Assembly: GCA_963700925.1 (NCBI GenBank)
Contig: OY969553.1
Coordinates: forward strand, 2,976,001-3,040,000
Reading direction: 5' to 3'
DNA length: 64,000 bases
Source of the DNA: CAWJMD01 sp963700925
GTDB lineage: Bacteria > Actinomycetota > Actinomycetes > Actinomycetales > CAWJMD01
The position numbers and the translations under genes are program-made. Position 1 is the stretch's first letter. Every line of letters begins with the position of its first letter. The notes under the pieces were generated by a model that was not told the origin of the DNA, searched no databases, and saw only the letters and a list, made by a program, of their open reading frames with translations. Shown one piece after another: positions 50,209 through 58,295 of this stretch.

Positions 50209-51099
50209 ATGCGGATCGGCGTCGTGGTGCTGCCCCAACAGCGATGGAGCGAGGCCGCCGCGAGGTGGCGCGCGGTGGAGGAGATGGGGTTCGACCATGC
50301 GTGGACCTACGACCACCTGGCCTGGCGTGAGCTGGCGACCGAGCCATGGTTCGCCACCATGCCGACCCTGGTCGCGGCCGCGACGGTGACCACACGAGTT
50401 CGACTGGGCACCTGGGTGGCATCACCCAACTTCCGGCACCCGGTGCTGTTCGCCAAGGAGCTGATGTCGCTGGACGACATCAGTGCAGGACGCATCACCC
50501 TGGGAGTCGGTGCAGGCGGAACTGGCTGGGACGCAGAGGTTCTCGGCGACGACGTGCTCGAGCCCCGCGACCGGGTCGATCGTCTCGGCGAGTTCCTGCA
50601 CCTCCTCGACCTGCTGCTCTCGGATGCGAGCCCGTCGCCGACGACGTGGCGAGGGCGCTGGTACACGGCCATCAGCGCGTTCATGGAGCCGGGCTGCGTG
50701 CAGCGCCCGAGGCTGCCGTTCGTGGTGGCGGCCAACGGTCCTCGCACGATGGCGCTGGCCGCGCGCCACGGGCAGGCCTGGGCCACCACCGGGCCTGACG
50801 GGTGTGCAGGTGAGGCGGAGCGCTGGTGGGCCGGTGTGGCTTCGAGGGCGGCCCGGTTCGACGACGTGCTGGCAGCGGCCGGACGGGAACGCGCAGAGGT
50901 CGACCGCTACCTGAGCGTGGACGTGCCCGGCCTCGCGATCTCCTCGCTCGAGCACTTCCAGGACGTCGTCGGTCGGGCGAGGGAGCTGGGCTTCACCGAC
51001 GTCGTGACGCACTGGCCCCGCCCCTCCGGTGTCTACGCCGGCGACGAGCGGGTGCTCGACCAGGTGGCCGCCGAGCTCGACACCCTGCGCTCCGGATGA
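50209..51099 (+). CDS. LLM-class flavin/F420-dependent oxidoreductase
   Basis: The product has 296 residues. ATG 50209 is chosen because the -10 element is 6 nt upstream. It is a luciferase-like monooxygenase TIM barrel: RIGVVVLPQQRWSEAAARWRAVEEMGFDHAWTYDHLAW, VRLGTWVASPNFRHPVLFAKELMSLDDISAGRITLGVGAGG, PFVVAANGPRTMALAARHGQAWATTG. The Arg/Gly-rich AGGTGWDAE loop suits F420 or FMN binding. Substrate unknown. It is divergent from the DUF998 gene. Confidence 0.9.
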   Translation: MRIGVVVLPQQRWSEAAARWRAVEEMGFDHAWTYDHLAWRELATEPWFATMPTLVAAATVTTRVRLGTWVASPNFRHPVLFAKELMSLDDISAGRITLGVGAGGTGWDAEVLGDDVLEPRDRVDRLGEFLHLLDLLLSDASPSPTTWRGRWYTAISAFMEPGCVQRPRLPFVVAANGPRTMALAARHGQAWATTGPDGCAGEAERWWAGVASRAARFDDVLAAAGRERAEVDRYLSVDVPGLAISSLEHFQDVVGRARELGFTDVVTHWPRPSGVYAGDERVLDQVAAELDTLRSG

Positions 51100-51231
51100 G
51101 CGTCGGCTGAGTGCAGTCCGACCCGTCCCTCGACGGCGAGTGCCGGGCGGTGAAGGATGGGCGGCGTCCGGGGACCGCGTCCTGTACCGCGGTGCTGGGA
51201 CGAGACAGCCGACCGACCGAAGGAGTTCGCC

Positions 51232-52887
51232 GTGCTGAGCAGACCGTCGTCGTCGTACACGAGTGCCACGTCCGACCAGCCGCTGCTCGGAGAGACGATC
51301 GGCGACAACCTCGAGGCGACGGTTGCGCGGTGGGGCGACCGGGAGGCCCTCGTCGACTGCGCGTCGCACCGCCGATGGACCTACAACGAGCTGGACGTCG
51401 AGGTCGACGAGGTGGCCCTCGGGCTGCTCGCGCGGGGGATCGCCAAGGGCGACCGGGTCGGCATCTGGTCGCCGAGCTGCGCGGAGTGGGTGCTGCTGCA
51501 GTACGCGACCGCCAAGATCGGCGCCGTTCTGGTGAACGTGAACCCCGCGTACCGCACGCACGAGCTCGTGTACGTGGTGAACCAGTCGGGGATGCGTCTG
51601 CTGGTGGCGGCGAACAGGTACCGAACCAGCGACTACGAGGCGATGGTCGAGCAGGCCCGCCCGGACTGCCCGGGCCTCGAGGAGGTCATCTACCTGGGCG
51701 AGCCCGGCAGCGACACCGCAGACGGCTCGCCCAGCTGGCGAGCCCTGGTCGACGTCGGCGGTCTGGGCGACCACGCCGAGCTGGTCGCGCGCATGGCCGA
51801 CCTGTCGCCGGACGACCCGATCAACATCCAGTACACCTCGGGCACAACGGGTTTCCCGAAGGGTGCAACGCTGTCGCACCACAACATCCTCAACAACGGC
51901 TACTTCGTGGGAGAGCTCATCGAGTACTCCGAGGTCGACCGGATCGCCATTCCCGTGCCCTTCTACCACTGCTTCGGCATGGTGATGGGCAACCTGGCAG
52001 CCACGTCCCACGGTGCCGCGATGGTGATCCCCGCGCCGACCTTCGACCCGGCTGCCACCCTGCGGGCGGTGGCTGACGAGCGCTGCACGTCGCTGTACGG
52101 CGTGCCGACGATGTTCATCGCCGAGCTCGGACTGCCCGACTTCGCCGACTACGACCTGACCAGCCTGCGCACGGGCATCATGGCCGGCTCGCCCTGCCCG
52201 GTCGAGGTGATGAAGCGGGTCGTCGACGAGATGCACATGGCCGAGGTGGCGATCTGTTACGGCATGACCGAGACCTCTCCGGTGTCGACGATGACGCGCG
52301 GCGACGACGACCTCGCTCGCCGGACCGAGACGGTCGGTCGGACGATGCCGCACCTGGAGACGAAGATCGTCGACCCGGCCACCGGGCTGACGGTGCTGCG
52401 CGGCGTCCACGGTGAGCTCTGCACACGAGGGCACACCGTGATGCTGGGCTACTGGGCCAACGAGGACCAGACCCGCGAGGCGATCGACTCGTCGCGCTGG
52501 ATGCACTCCGGCGACCTCGCGGTGATGGACGACGACGGGTACATCGCGATCTCCGGACGGATCAAGGACATGGTGATCCGCGGTGGCGAGAACATCTACC
52601 CGCGCGAGATCGAGGAGTTCCTGCACGGGCACCCCGACGTGGCCGATGTGCAGGTGATCGGCGTCCCCGACGAGAAGTTCGGCGAGGAGCTGATGGCCTG
52701 GGTCGTGATGAAGCCCGAGGCGCAGCCGCTGGACGCCGCGGCGGTCAAGGAGTTCTGCGACGGTCGGCTGGCGCACTACAAGGTGCCCAAGTACGTGCAC
52801 TGCGTCGAGTCGTTCCCGATGACGGTCACCGGCAAGGTGCGCAAGGTCGAGATGCGCGAGGCGGCTCAGAAGATCCTTGCCACCTGA
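51232..52887 (+). CDS. Acyl-CoA synthetase (FadD-like, AMP-forming)
   Basis: The product has 551 residues from GTG 51232, 6 nt after AAGGAG. ATP-binding motif is YTSGTTGFPKGATLSH. Further ANL motifs are YGMTETSPVS, MHSGDLAVMDDDGYIAISGRIKDMVIRGGENIYPREIEE and the catalytic Lys in TVTGKVRKVEM. It activates a carboxylic acid, probably medium- or long-chain fatty acid, as the adenylate and then the CoA thioester. It is a single gene followed by a strong bidirectional terminator, with no other fatty-acid gene next to it. Confidence 0.94.
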   Translation: MLSRPSSSYTSATSDQPLLGETIGDNLEATVARWGDREALVDCASHRRWTYNELDVEVDEVALGLLARGIAKGDRVGIWSPSCAEWVLLQYATAKIGAVLVNVNPAYRTHELVYVVNQSGMRLLVAANRYRTSDYEAMVEQARPDCPGLEEVIYLGEPGSDTADGSPSWRALVDVGGLGDHAELVARMADLSPDDPINIQYTSGTTGFPKGATLSHHNILNNGYFVGELIEYSEVDRIAIPVPFYHCFGMVMGNLAATSHGAAMVIPAPTFDPAATLRAVADERCTSLYGVPTMFIAELGLPDFADYDLTSLRTGIMAGSPCPVEVMKRVVDEMHMAEVAICYGMTETSPVSTMTRGDDDLARRTETVGRTMPHLETKIVDPATGLTVLRGVHGELCTRGHTVMLGYWANEDQTREAIDSSRWMHSGDLAVMDDDGYIAISGRIKDMVIRGGENIYPREIEEFLHGHPDVADVQVIGVPDEKFGEELMAWVVMKPEAQPLDAAAVKEFCDGRLAHYKVPKYVHCVESFPMTVTGKVRKVEMREAAQKILAT

Positions 52888-52918
52888 CAACCGAGCATCA
52901 GTCGGACGACGCCAGACG

Positions 52919-52961
52919 CCCGAAGGGCCCCACCGGACGAGATCCGGTGGGGCCCTTCGGG
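52919..52961. terminator. Bidirectional terminator between fadD-like and subtilase genes
   Basis: A 19-bp perfect stem (52919-52937 with 52943-52961) with a 5-nt loop, containing GGGCCCCACCGG and its complement. It serves two convergent genes. Confidence 0.92.
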
Positions 52962-52990
52962 TCTGGCTGGTCTAGCTGATGACCGGTCCG

Positions 52991-55867
52991 TCAGTCGATC
53001 GTGACGTACGTCCGGTCCGTGGCGCCCTCGTAGCTGACGTACCCCAGGTAGGGGGTGTCAGCGGTGAGGCCGGCCCACGTGGCGGTCACCGTGGCCGACT
53101 CTCCGGGGTCGCCGACCAGCGGGTTCGGGCTGACCGTCAGGTTGCCGGCGTCGGCGTCCGGGACCGCGTAGTTGTTCAGGGTCCAGGACGTCTCGGCACC
53201 TCCGGGGGACGCGAAGACCTGCACGACCAGCGTGTAGAGGCCGGCCTCTGGGTCCTCGACCGTAATGCGTTCGCTGGCAGCGCCACTCGCCGATGCCAGT
53301 ACTCCACCACTCGGGGTGATGGCGAACAGGTCGAGATCGGCGGCCTGGTCGTCGGCGACCAGGTCGAACCGGGCGGCGGTCGTCCCGGCCGCGACGTCGT
53401 ACTCGTACACGACCTCCGCGTTCTGGGCTCCCGCACCCTCGTTGGCCTCTCCGGCCACGAGGCCGTGCACGGTCATCGCGAGCTCGGGGACGGCGGAGAT
53501 CACCTCGTAGGTGGTCGACCCCGACGTGCCCGAACCGGTGACCTCCGCCGGGGCGGAGACCGCGACCGGCTGGAGCGCGACGGGCATCCGGATGGTGCCG
53601 CCGTGCTTGCCGCTCGCCGTGTACTTCACGGAACCGGTGCTGTACTCCGCGAGCGGGGCGTCCGTGCGGGTGAAGGTGAAGGTGACGGTCTTCGACTGCC
53701 CCTTCTTGAGTGTCAGCTGCGGCTGGCTGGACCTGACGTCGAAGCCAGGCACCTGCTCCGAGAACCGGAACACCTGCGTGCGGTCACTCACGCTCTTGAA
53801 GGTGCGCTTGGTGACCAGCGTTCCGAAGACAGTTCCGCTGGCGATCGACGCCTGGTTGAGGTCGGTGCCCGAAATGGGGTCGACACCTGGGATGTCGCCG
53901 ATCCCCTCGTTCTCGAGGTAGCCGAGCCAGTCGAGAACCCCGTGGTCGAGGACGGCCAGGGGCCGGCTTGCCACGGTCGGACGCACGTTGCCGGCGCCCT
54001 GGTCGAAGGGCGAGGTCGTGCCGACCGTGTCACGGGCGGTGGTCATCATCGCCGACTTGATCATCATCGGCGACCAGCGCGGGTGAATGTCCTTGAGGAC
54101 GGCTGCGATGCCGGCGATGTGCGGCGCCGCCATCGAGGTGCCCGAGATCAGGTCGTAGTTGCGGCCCTCGTGGTTGTACGGGGTCACCGCAGCCAGCACG
54201 TCGACGCCGGGGGCGGCAACGTCGGGCTTGAGGATGTCGCCACGGGTTGTGGTGGACGGGCCTCGCGACGAGAACGGGGCCACGACCGGCACCTGCGTGT
54301 CGGACTCGCCCGCCTCGAGCGGGACGATCTGGCCCTCAGCGCTGCCGGCGTCGACGTAGGCGGTCACCGGCGCCAACGCCGTGTCGGGCAGGTGAACGCT
54401 GGGCACGTAGTGCAGGTCGCCGTTCAGAGAGTTCGGGCTCGGGTTGATCATGACCATCCCGGCACCACCGGCGTTGCGGACCTCGAGGGACTTCTCGACA
54501 CGGTCGACGACGCCACGGAGGCAGACCACCAGCTGGCCGGCCACCACGTCGGGGTCGAGTGTGCCGAGCCCGCACAGGGCGGCAGTAGCGGGCGGTACGC
54601 CCGTGGCTGCAGAGTCCTCGGCGAGGACCATGGGGGTCAGGTCCGGAAGCCCTGCGGTGCTGGACGCCCCGATGAACTCCCGGCCGTCCCCGAGCACGAG
54701 CTTCTGCTCGCTGATCTTGTGCGTGCTGGCGGCCACGGTGGTCAGCCACGGGCTGGGGTGGTCCAGCGTGCTCGCGCCGGGACCGCTGTTGCCGGCCGAG
54801 GCCGACACGAAGACGCCGGCCGCGGCGGCGTTGAGGAACGCGAGCTCCGTCGCGTCGAAGACGGTCGACTCTGTGGTGCTGCCGATGGAGAAGTTGATGA
54901 CGTCGACACCGTCGTCGACGGCGTCCTCGATGGCGGCGACCATGTCGCTGGTGAAGCACCCGTCGTCCCCACCCGGGGCGGCGGTCCAGCAGACCTTGTA
55001 GGCGGCGATCTTGGCGCCCGGCGCCATCCCGGAGATGTTGCCGAACCTGATGCCGTCCACCGTCACGTTGCGCACGGCGTTACCGGCGGCCGTGGAGGCG
55101 GTGTGGCTGCCGTGACCGTCGCCGTCACGCGGGGAGAGGAACTCGTCGGGGGAGACGTTCTCCGCGCCGAAGCCGTCGACGTAGTACCGCGCTCCGATCA
55201 GCTTGGAGTTGCAGTCGTCCGCCGTGAACTCTTCGCCCTCGACGCACTCGCCGTTCCAGTCAGCCGGGATCGGGGTGCGGTTGGGCGTGAACGAGGCGCT
55301 CTCGGGCCAGATGCCCGTGTCGAGAACACCGACCACAACACCGGATCCGGCCTTGGTCTGGCCGCCGGCCTCCTGCCACAGCTTGGGCATGCCCAGGAAG
55401 TCGGGGGAGTCGTTCGTGGTGACCTCGTGCCGCGCGTCCTTGGCAACGGACAGCACGCCTGGGCTGCTCGCCAGCTTCGCGGCCTGCTGAGCGGTGAGGT
55501 CTGCCGCGAACCCGTTCACGGCAGTGGTGTACGACCGGTCGATGTCGACGTCGGCGCTGTCGGCCAGCTTCTCCTGCTGGATCTGCAGGTGGGTCTTGTA
55601 CTCCTTGACGTCCGTGCTGTCGCTGTCGAGCTTCTCGCCTTCGGACGGCTTGGTGGCGTCCAGACCCTTCACTCCGCCCTCGTAGGACGCTGCAGGGGGC
55701 GCAACGAGCGTGACCACATAGCGGCCTGCCTCGTGCATGGCTTGGGGCACTTCGTTGGAAGCAAAGGCAGACCCGCTGGCGGCCAGGGTGGCGGAAGTCG
55801 CCATCCCCAGTCCCACCGTGGTCGCCAGCACCCGCTGTAGCGGGGACCTACGTTGCGAACCGGTCAC
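52991..55867 (-). CDS. Secreted subtilisin-like serine protease (S8, with I9 and PA domains)
   Basis: The product has 958 residues. A signal peptide (1-37) precedes an I9 propeptide (about 48-148). The S8 domain has Asp183 (VLDTGIWPES), His252 (GHGSHTAS), the oxyanion Asn in ASAGNSGPG and Ser578 (GTSMAAPH). A PA insert (about 400-480, GVVDRVEKSLEVRNAGGAGMVMIN) sits inside the catalytic domain. Fibronectin III-like and immunoglobulin-like beta domains form the C-terminus (FRFSEQVPGFDVRSSQPQLTLKKGQSKTVTFTFTR). It resembles plant-type cucumisin-like subtilases. It degrades external proteins. The 291-bp gap upstream holds its promoter and the LarE promoter; I saw no other element there. Confidence 0.95.
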   Translation of the reverse strand: MTGSQRRSPLQRVLATTVGLGMATSATLAASGSAFASNEVPQAMHEAGRYVVTLVAPPAASYEGGVKGLDATKPSEGEKLDSDSTDVKEYKTHLQIQQEKLADSADVDIDRSYTTAVNGFAADLTAQQAAKLASSPGVLSVAKDARHEVTTNDSPDFLGMPKLWQEAGGQTKAGSGVVVGVLDTGIWPESASFTPNRTPIPADWNGECVEGEEFTADDCNSKLIGARYYVDGFGAENVSPDEFLSPRDGDGHGSHTASTAAGNAVRNVTVDGIRFGNISGMAPGAKIAAYKVCWTAAPGGDDGCFTSDMVAAIEDAVDDGVDVINFSIGSTTESTVFDATELAFLNAAAAGVFVSASAGNSGPGASTLDHPSPWLTTVAASTHKISEQKLVLGDGREFIGASSTAGLPDLTPMVLAEDSAATGVPPATAALCGLGTLDPDVVAGQLVVCLRGVVDRVEKSLEVRNAGGAGMVMINPSPNSLNGDLHYVPSVHLPDTALAPVTAYVDAGSAEGQIVPLEAGESDTQVPVVAPFSSRGPSTTTRGDILKPDVAAPGVDVLAAVTPYNHEGRNYDLISGTSMAAPHIAGIAAVLKDIHPRWSPMMIKSAMMTTARDTVGTTSPFDQGAGNVRPTVASRPLAVLDHGVLDWLGYLENEGIGDIPGVDPISGTDLNQASIASGTVFGTLVTKRTFKSVSDRTQVFRFSEQVPGFDVRSSQPQLTLKKGQSKTVTFTFTRTDAPLAEYSTGSVKYTASGKHGGTIRMPVALQPVAVSAPAEVTGSGTSGSTTYEVISAVPELAMTVHGLVAGEANEGAGAQNAEVVYEYDVAAGTTAARFDLVADDQAADLDLFAITPSGGVLASASGAASERITVEDPEAGLYTLVVQVFASPGGAETSWTLNNYAVPDADAGNLTVSPNPLVGDPGESATVTATWAGLTADTPYLGYVSYEGATDRTYVTID

Positions 55868-56146
55868 GTCGAACTACCTCTCGAGATGGGGATGTTCCCG
55901 GCCCCGAGGAGTAGATGGTGCAGCCACCAGTGCGTGCCGCCGACAGGACTCGTTGACGGAACCGCACCGCACCGGTCTGCCGCCGCAGCGGCCTCCCGGC
56001 GCATGACCAACCCGCTCCACCCCTGGAGCCCTTACGGACCCAACAGGCAGAACGGTCGCCCGTCAAGAGCCTGATGGGTGGAATGTGCGATTCCCTCAAC
56101 AGGAACCCCTGCCACGGGCGCGTCCGCCCGCGGGTCCTGCGGGACC

Positions 56147-56152
56147 TACGCT
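56147..56152 (+). promoter_or_regulatory. -10 hexamer TACGCT of a leaderless promoter
   Basis: TACGCT lies exactly 6 nt before GTG 56159. This identifies the larE start and explains why the longer upstream frame from 56078 is not used. Confidence 0.65.
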
Positions 56153-56158
56153 GCTGAC

Positions 56159-57019
56159 GTGGACGATCTCCGGCAGCGCCTGCAGGTGCTCGACCGGCGC
56201 CTGGCCGACCTGGGGTCCGTGCTCGTGGCGTTCTCGGCCGGGGCCGACTCGGCGCTCCTGCTCGCCGCTGCCGTGCGGAGCCTGGGCGCCGACCGGGTGG
56301 CGGCGGCGACCGCTGTCTCCTCCTCGCTCGCGTCGGGCGAGCTCGAGCAGGCCGAGGCCTTCGCGTCGTCCCTGGACGTGCGCCTTCTGCGTCCGCGCAC
56401 GCACGAGATGCGTCGCCAGGGCTACCGCGCCAATGACGGCGACCGCTGCTTCCACTGCAAGGCCGAGCTGCTGGACACCCTCCGGCCGCTGGCGTCCGAG
56501 CTGGGGCTTCGGCACGTCGCCACCGGAACCAACGCCGACGACGCGGCCGCCGGGTTCCGGCCCGGCATCAGGGCAGCCGCCGAGAGAGGGGCCGTGACCC
56601 CCCTCCTCGACGCGGGCTTGACCAAGGCGCAGGTGCGTGAGGCATCGAGGCAGTGGGGACTGCCGACCTGGGACAAGCCGGCCGCTGCGTGCCTGTCGAG
56701 CCGGGTGGCCTTCGGCGTGAAGATCACGCCGGCGCACCTGGTGCGCGTCGACCGGGCGGAGCGTGCCGTGCGCGCCGTGCTGGCCGAGGCGCAGCTCGGT
56801 GTCCGCGACCTGCGGGTCCGCGACCTCGGTGCCGACGCTGCGCGAGTCGAGCTCGACCCGGATCTGGCTGCCCGGCTCCTGGACGAGGACGGGCCGGTGG
56901 CAGCCGCCGTCGGGGCCGCGGCTCGCGGCGCGGGTTTCTCGACCGTGGGGATCGACCCGCGGGGCTTCCGGTCCGGGTCGATGAACGAGCTGCTGAGCAG
57001 CCCGGAGCGCTTCCGCTGA
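56159..57019 (+). CDS. larE: ATP-dependent sacrificial sulfur transferase LarE-like
   Basis: The product has 286 residues from GTG 56159 (leaderless promoter). The PP-loop reads VLVAFSAGADSALLLAAAV, an SxGxDS variant. RANDGDRCFHCKAELLD and AAACLSSRVAFG supply the conserved cysteines; the latter matches the sacrificial cysteine region of LarE or the cluster ligands in CxxxC types. LarE thiolates the nicotinic-acid-derived cofactor of lactate racemase. LarA, LarB and LarC are not adjacent, so this is an orphan, perhaps serving another nickel-pincer enzyme or sulfur transfer in general. Confidence 0.9.
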   Translation: MDDLRQRLQVLDRRLADLGSVLVAFSAGADSALLLAAAVRSLGADRVAAATAVSSSLASGELEQAEAFASSLDVRLLRPRTHEMRRQGYRANDGDRCFHCKAELLDTLRPLASELGLRHVATGTNADDAAAGFRPGIRAAAERGAVTPLLDAGLTKAQVREASRQWGLPTWDKPAAACLSSRVAFGVKITPAHLVRVDRAERAVRAVLAEAQLGVRDLRVRDLGADAARVELDPDLAARLLDEDGPVAAAVGAAARGAGFSTVGIDPRGFRSGSMNELLSSPERFR

Positions 57020-57140
57020 CCTCTGGTCACGCTGCGCGACCGCGCTCGCAAAGAAGTCGGTGGCGCAGGCCGATAGCCTGGACACCCAACCCCGGGGACG
57101 GGCTCGTGCCGTCCCGATGTGAAGACGAGAAGGTCGTGCG

Positions 57141-57521
57141 GTGCCTACTGGCAAGGTGAAGTGGTTCGACGCGGAGCGCGGGTTCGGCTTCCTGGCGACG
57201 GACGAGGGCGAGGAGGTGTTCCTGCACGCCTCCGCGCTGCCCGAGGGCACGGTCGTCAAGCCCGGCGCGAAGGTCGAGTTCGGCGTGGTGGACGGACGCA
57301 AGGGCAAGCAGGCCCTGTCGGTCCGCGTGCTGGAGGCGCCGCCGTCCGTGGTCGCCGCGAGCCGCAAGAAGCCCGAGGACATGACGGTGATCGTCGAGGA
57401 CCTGATCCGCCTGCTCGACGGGCTGTCGAACCAGCTGCGGCGTGGTCGCTACCCCGAGCGGCAGGGTGCGGGCAAGATCGCCACCGTGCTGCGTGCCGTC
57501 GCCGACGACCTGGAGTCGTGA
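57141..57521 (+). CDS. Cold-shock protein with C-terminal helical extension
   Basis: The product has 126 residues from GTG 57141. Residues 1-66 are a cold-shock domain with the RNA-binding motifs GKVKWFDAERGFGFL and EEVFLHASAL. The remaining 60 residues (PEDMTVIVEDLIRLLDGLSNQLRRGRYPERQGAGKIATVLRAVADDLES) form a helical extension not found in CspA. It likely unwinds or binds mRNA. The stop overlaps the DUF3027 start by 4 nt, which links the two proteins functionally, as is usual in actinobacteria. Confidence 0.95.
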   Translation: MPTGKVKWFDAERGFGFLATDEGEEVFLHASALPEGTVVKPGAKVEFGVVDGRKGKQALSVRVLEAPPSVVAASRKKPEDMTVIVEDLIRLLDGLSNQLRRGRYPERQGAGKIATVLRAVADDLES

Positions 57522-58273
57522 GCGTGCCCGCCGTGCGCACCCGGGTCGACGCTGTGACCGCTGCCGCGGTCGACCTGGCCCGCGCGGCGGTCCTCGACGT
57601 GGCCGAGCCGGGTGCGGTCGGCGACCACCTGTCGGCGACCGCCGAGGGCGAACGGCTCGTCTCCCACCGGTTCGCCAGCACGGCCAAGGGCTACCGCGGC
57701 TGGGTCTGGACGGTCACCCTGGCGCGTGCGCCCCGGGCCAAGCTGCCGACCGTGTGCGAGGTCGACCTGACGGCCGCCGACGACGCAGTGCTCGCGCCGG
57801 AGTGGCTGCCCTGGTCCGAGCGGCTGCGGCCTGGCGACCTGGGCGCCGGTGACGTGCTGCCGCGCGTGGACGACGACCCTCGCCTGGAGCAGGGCTTCGA
57901 AGCCACCGGTGACGAGGACGTCGACCAGATGGCCCTGTGGGAGCTGGGTCTCGGCCGTCCGCGAGTGCTGTCGCGCGAAGGCCGCGAGGAGGCGTCGGAC
58001 CGCTGGGACTCAGGTGACTTCGGTCCCGCGTCGCCGACCGCGGTGGCAGCCGCGGCCGAGTGCCGCAGCTGCGGGTTCCTGGTTCCGATGCCCGGCGCCC
58101 TTCGCCACACCTTCGGCGTCTGCGCCAACGAGTGGTCCCCCGCCGACGGCCGGGTGGTCGCCATGGCGTTCGGCTGCGGTGCCCACTCCGAGACCGGCGT
58201 CGACCTGACTCCCGAAGCCCTGCCCGCGCCGATTCTCGACGAGCTCGGGTACGAGCCGGTCACGACCGGCTGA
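57518..58273 (+). CDS. DUF3027 family protein
   Basis: The product has 251 residues from GTG 57518, overlapping the cold-shock stop. The N-terminal block VDLARAAVLDVAEPGAVGDHLSATAEGERLVSHRFASTAKGYRGWVWTVTLARA is the family signature. EWLPWSERLRPGDLGAGDVLP follows. The C-terminal half has CRSCGFLVPMPGALRHTFGVCANEWSPADGRVVAMAFGCGAHSET, with four cysteines and histidines that could bind zinc. Its function is unknown. Position after a cold-shock protein gene is conserved in actinobacteria. Confidence 0.9.
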   Translation: MSVPAVRTRVDAVTAAAVDLARAAVLDVAEPGAVGDHLSATAEGERLVSHRFASTAKGYRGWVWTVTLARAPRAKLPTVCEVDLTAADDAVLAPEWLPWSERLRPGDLGAGDVLPRVDDDPRLEQGFEATGDEDVDQMALWELGLGRPRVLSREGREEASDRWDSGDFGPASPTAVAAAAECRSCGFLVPMPGALRHTFGVCANEWSPADGRVVAMAFGCGAHSETGVDLTPEALPAPILDELGYEPVTTG

Positions 58274-58295
58274 CTGCCACCCCGGCGAGGGCACG

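Noticed and set aside
52979..55840. 953-residue plus-strand ORF antisense to the subtilase
   Set aside because: Gly/Val/Arg/Asp-rich with no domain; the minus strand encodes a full S8 protease with all catalytic residues.
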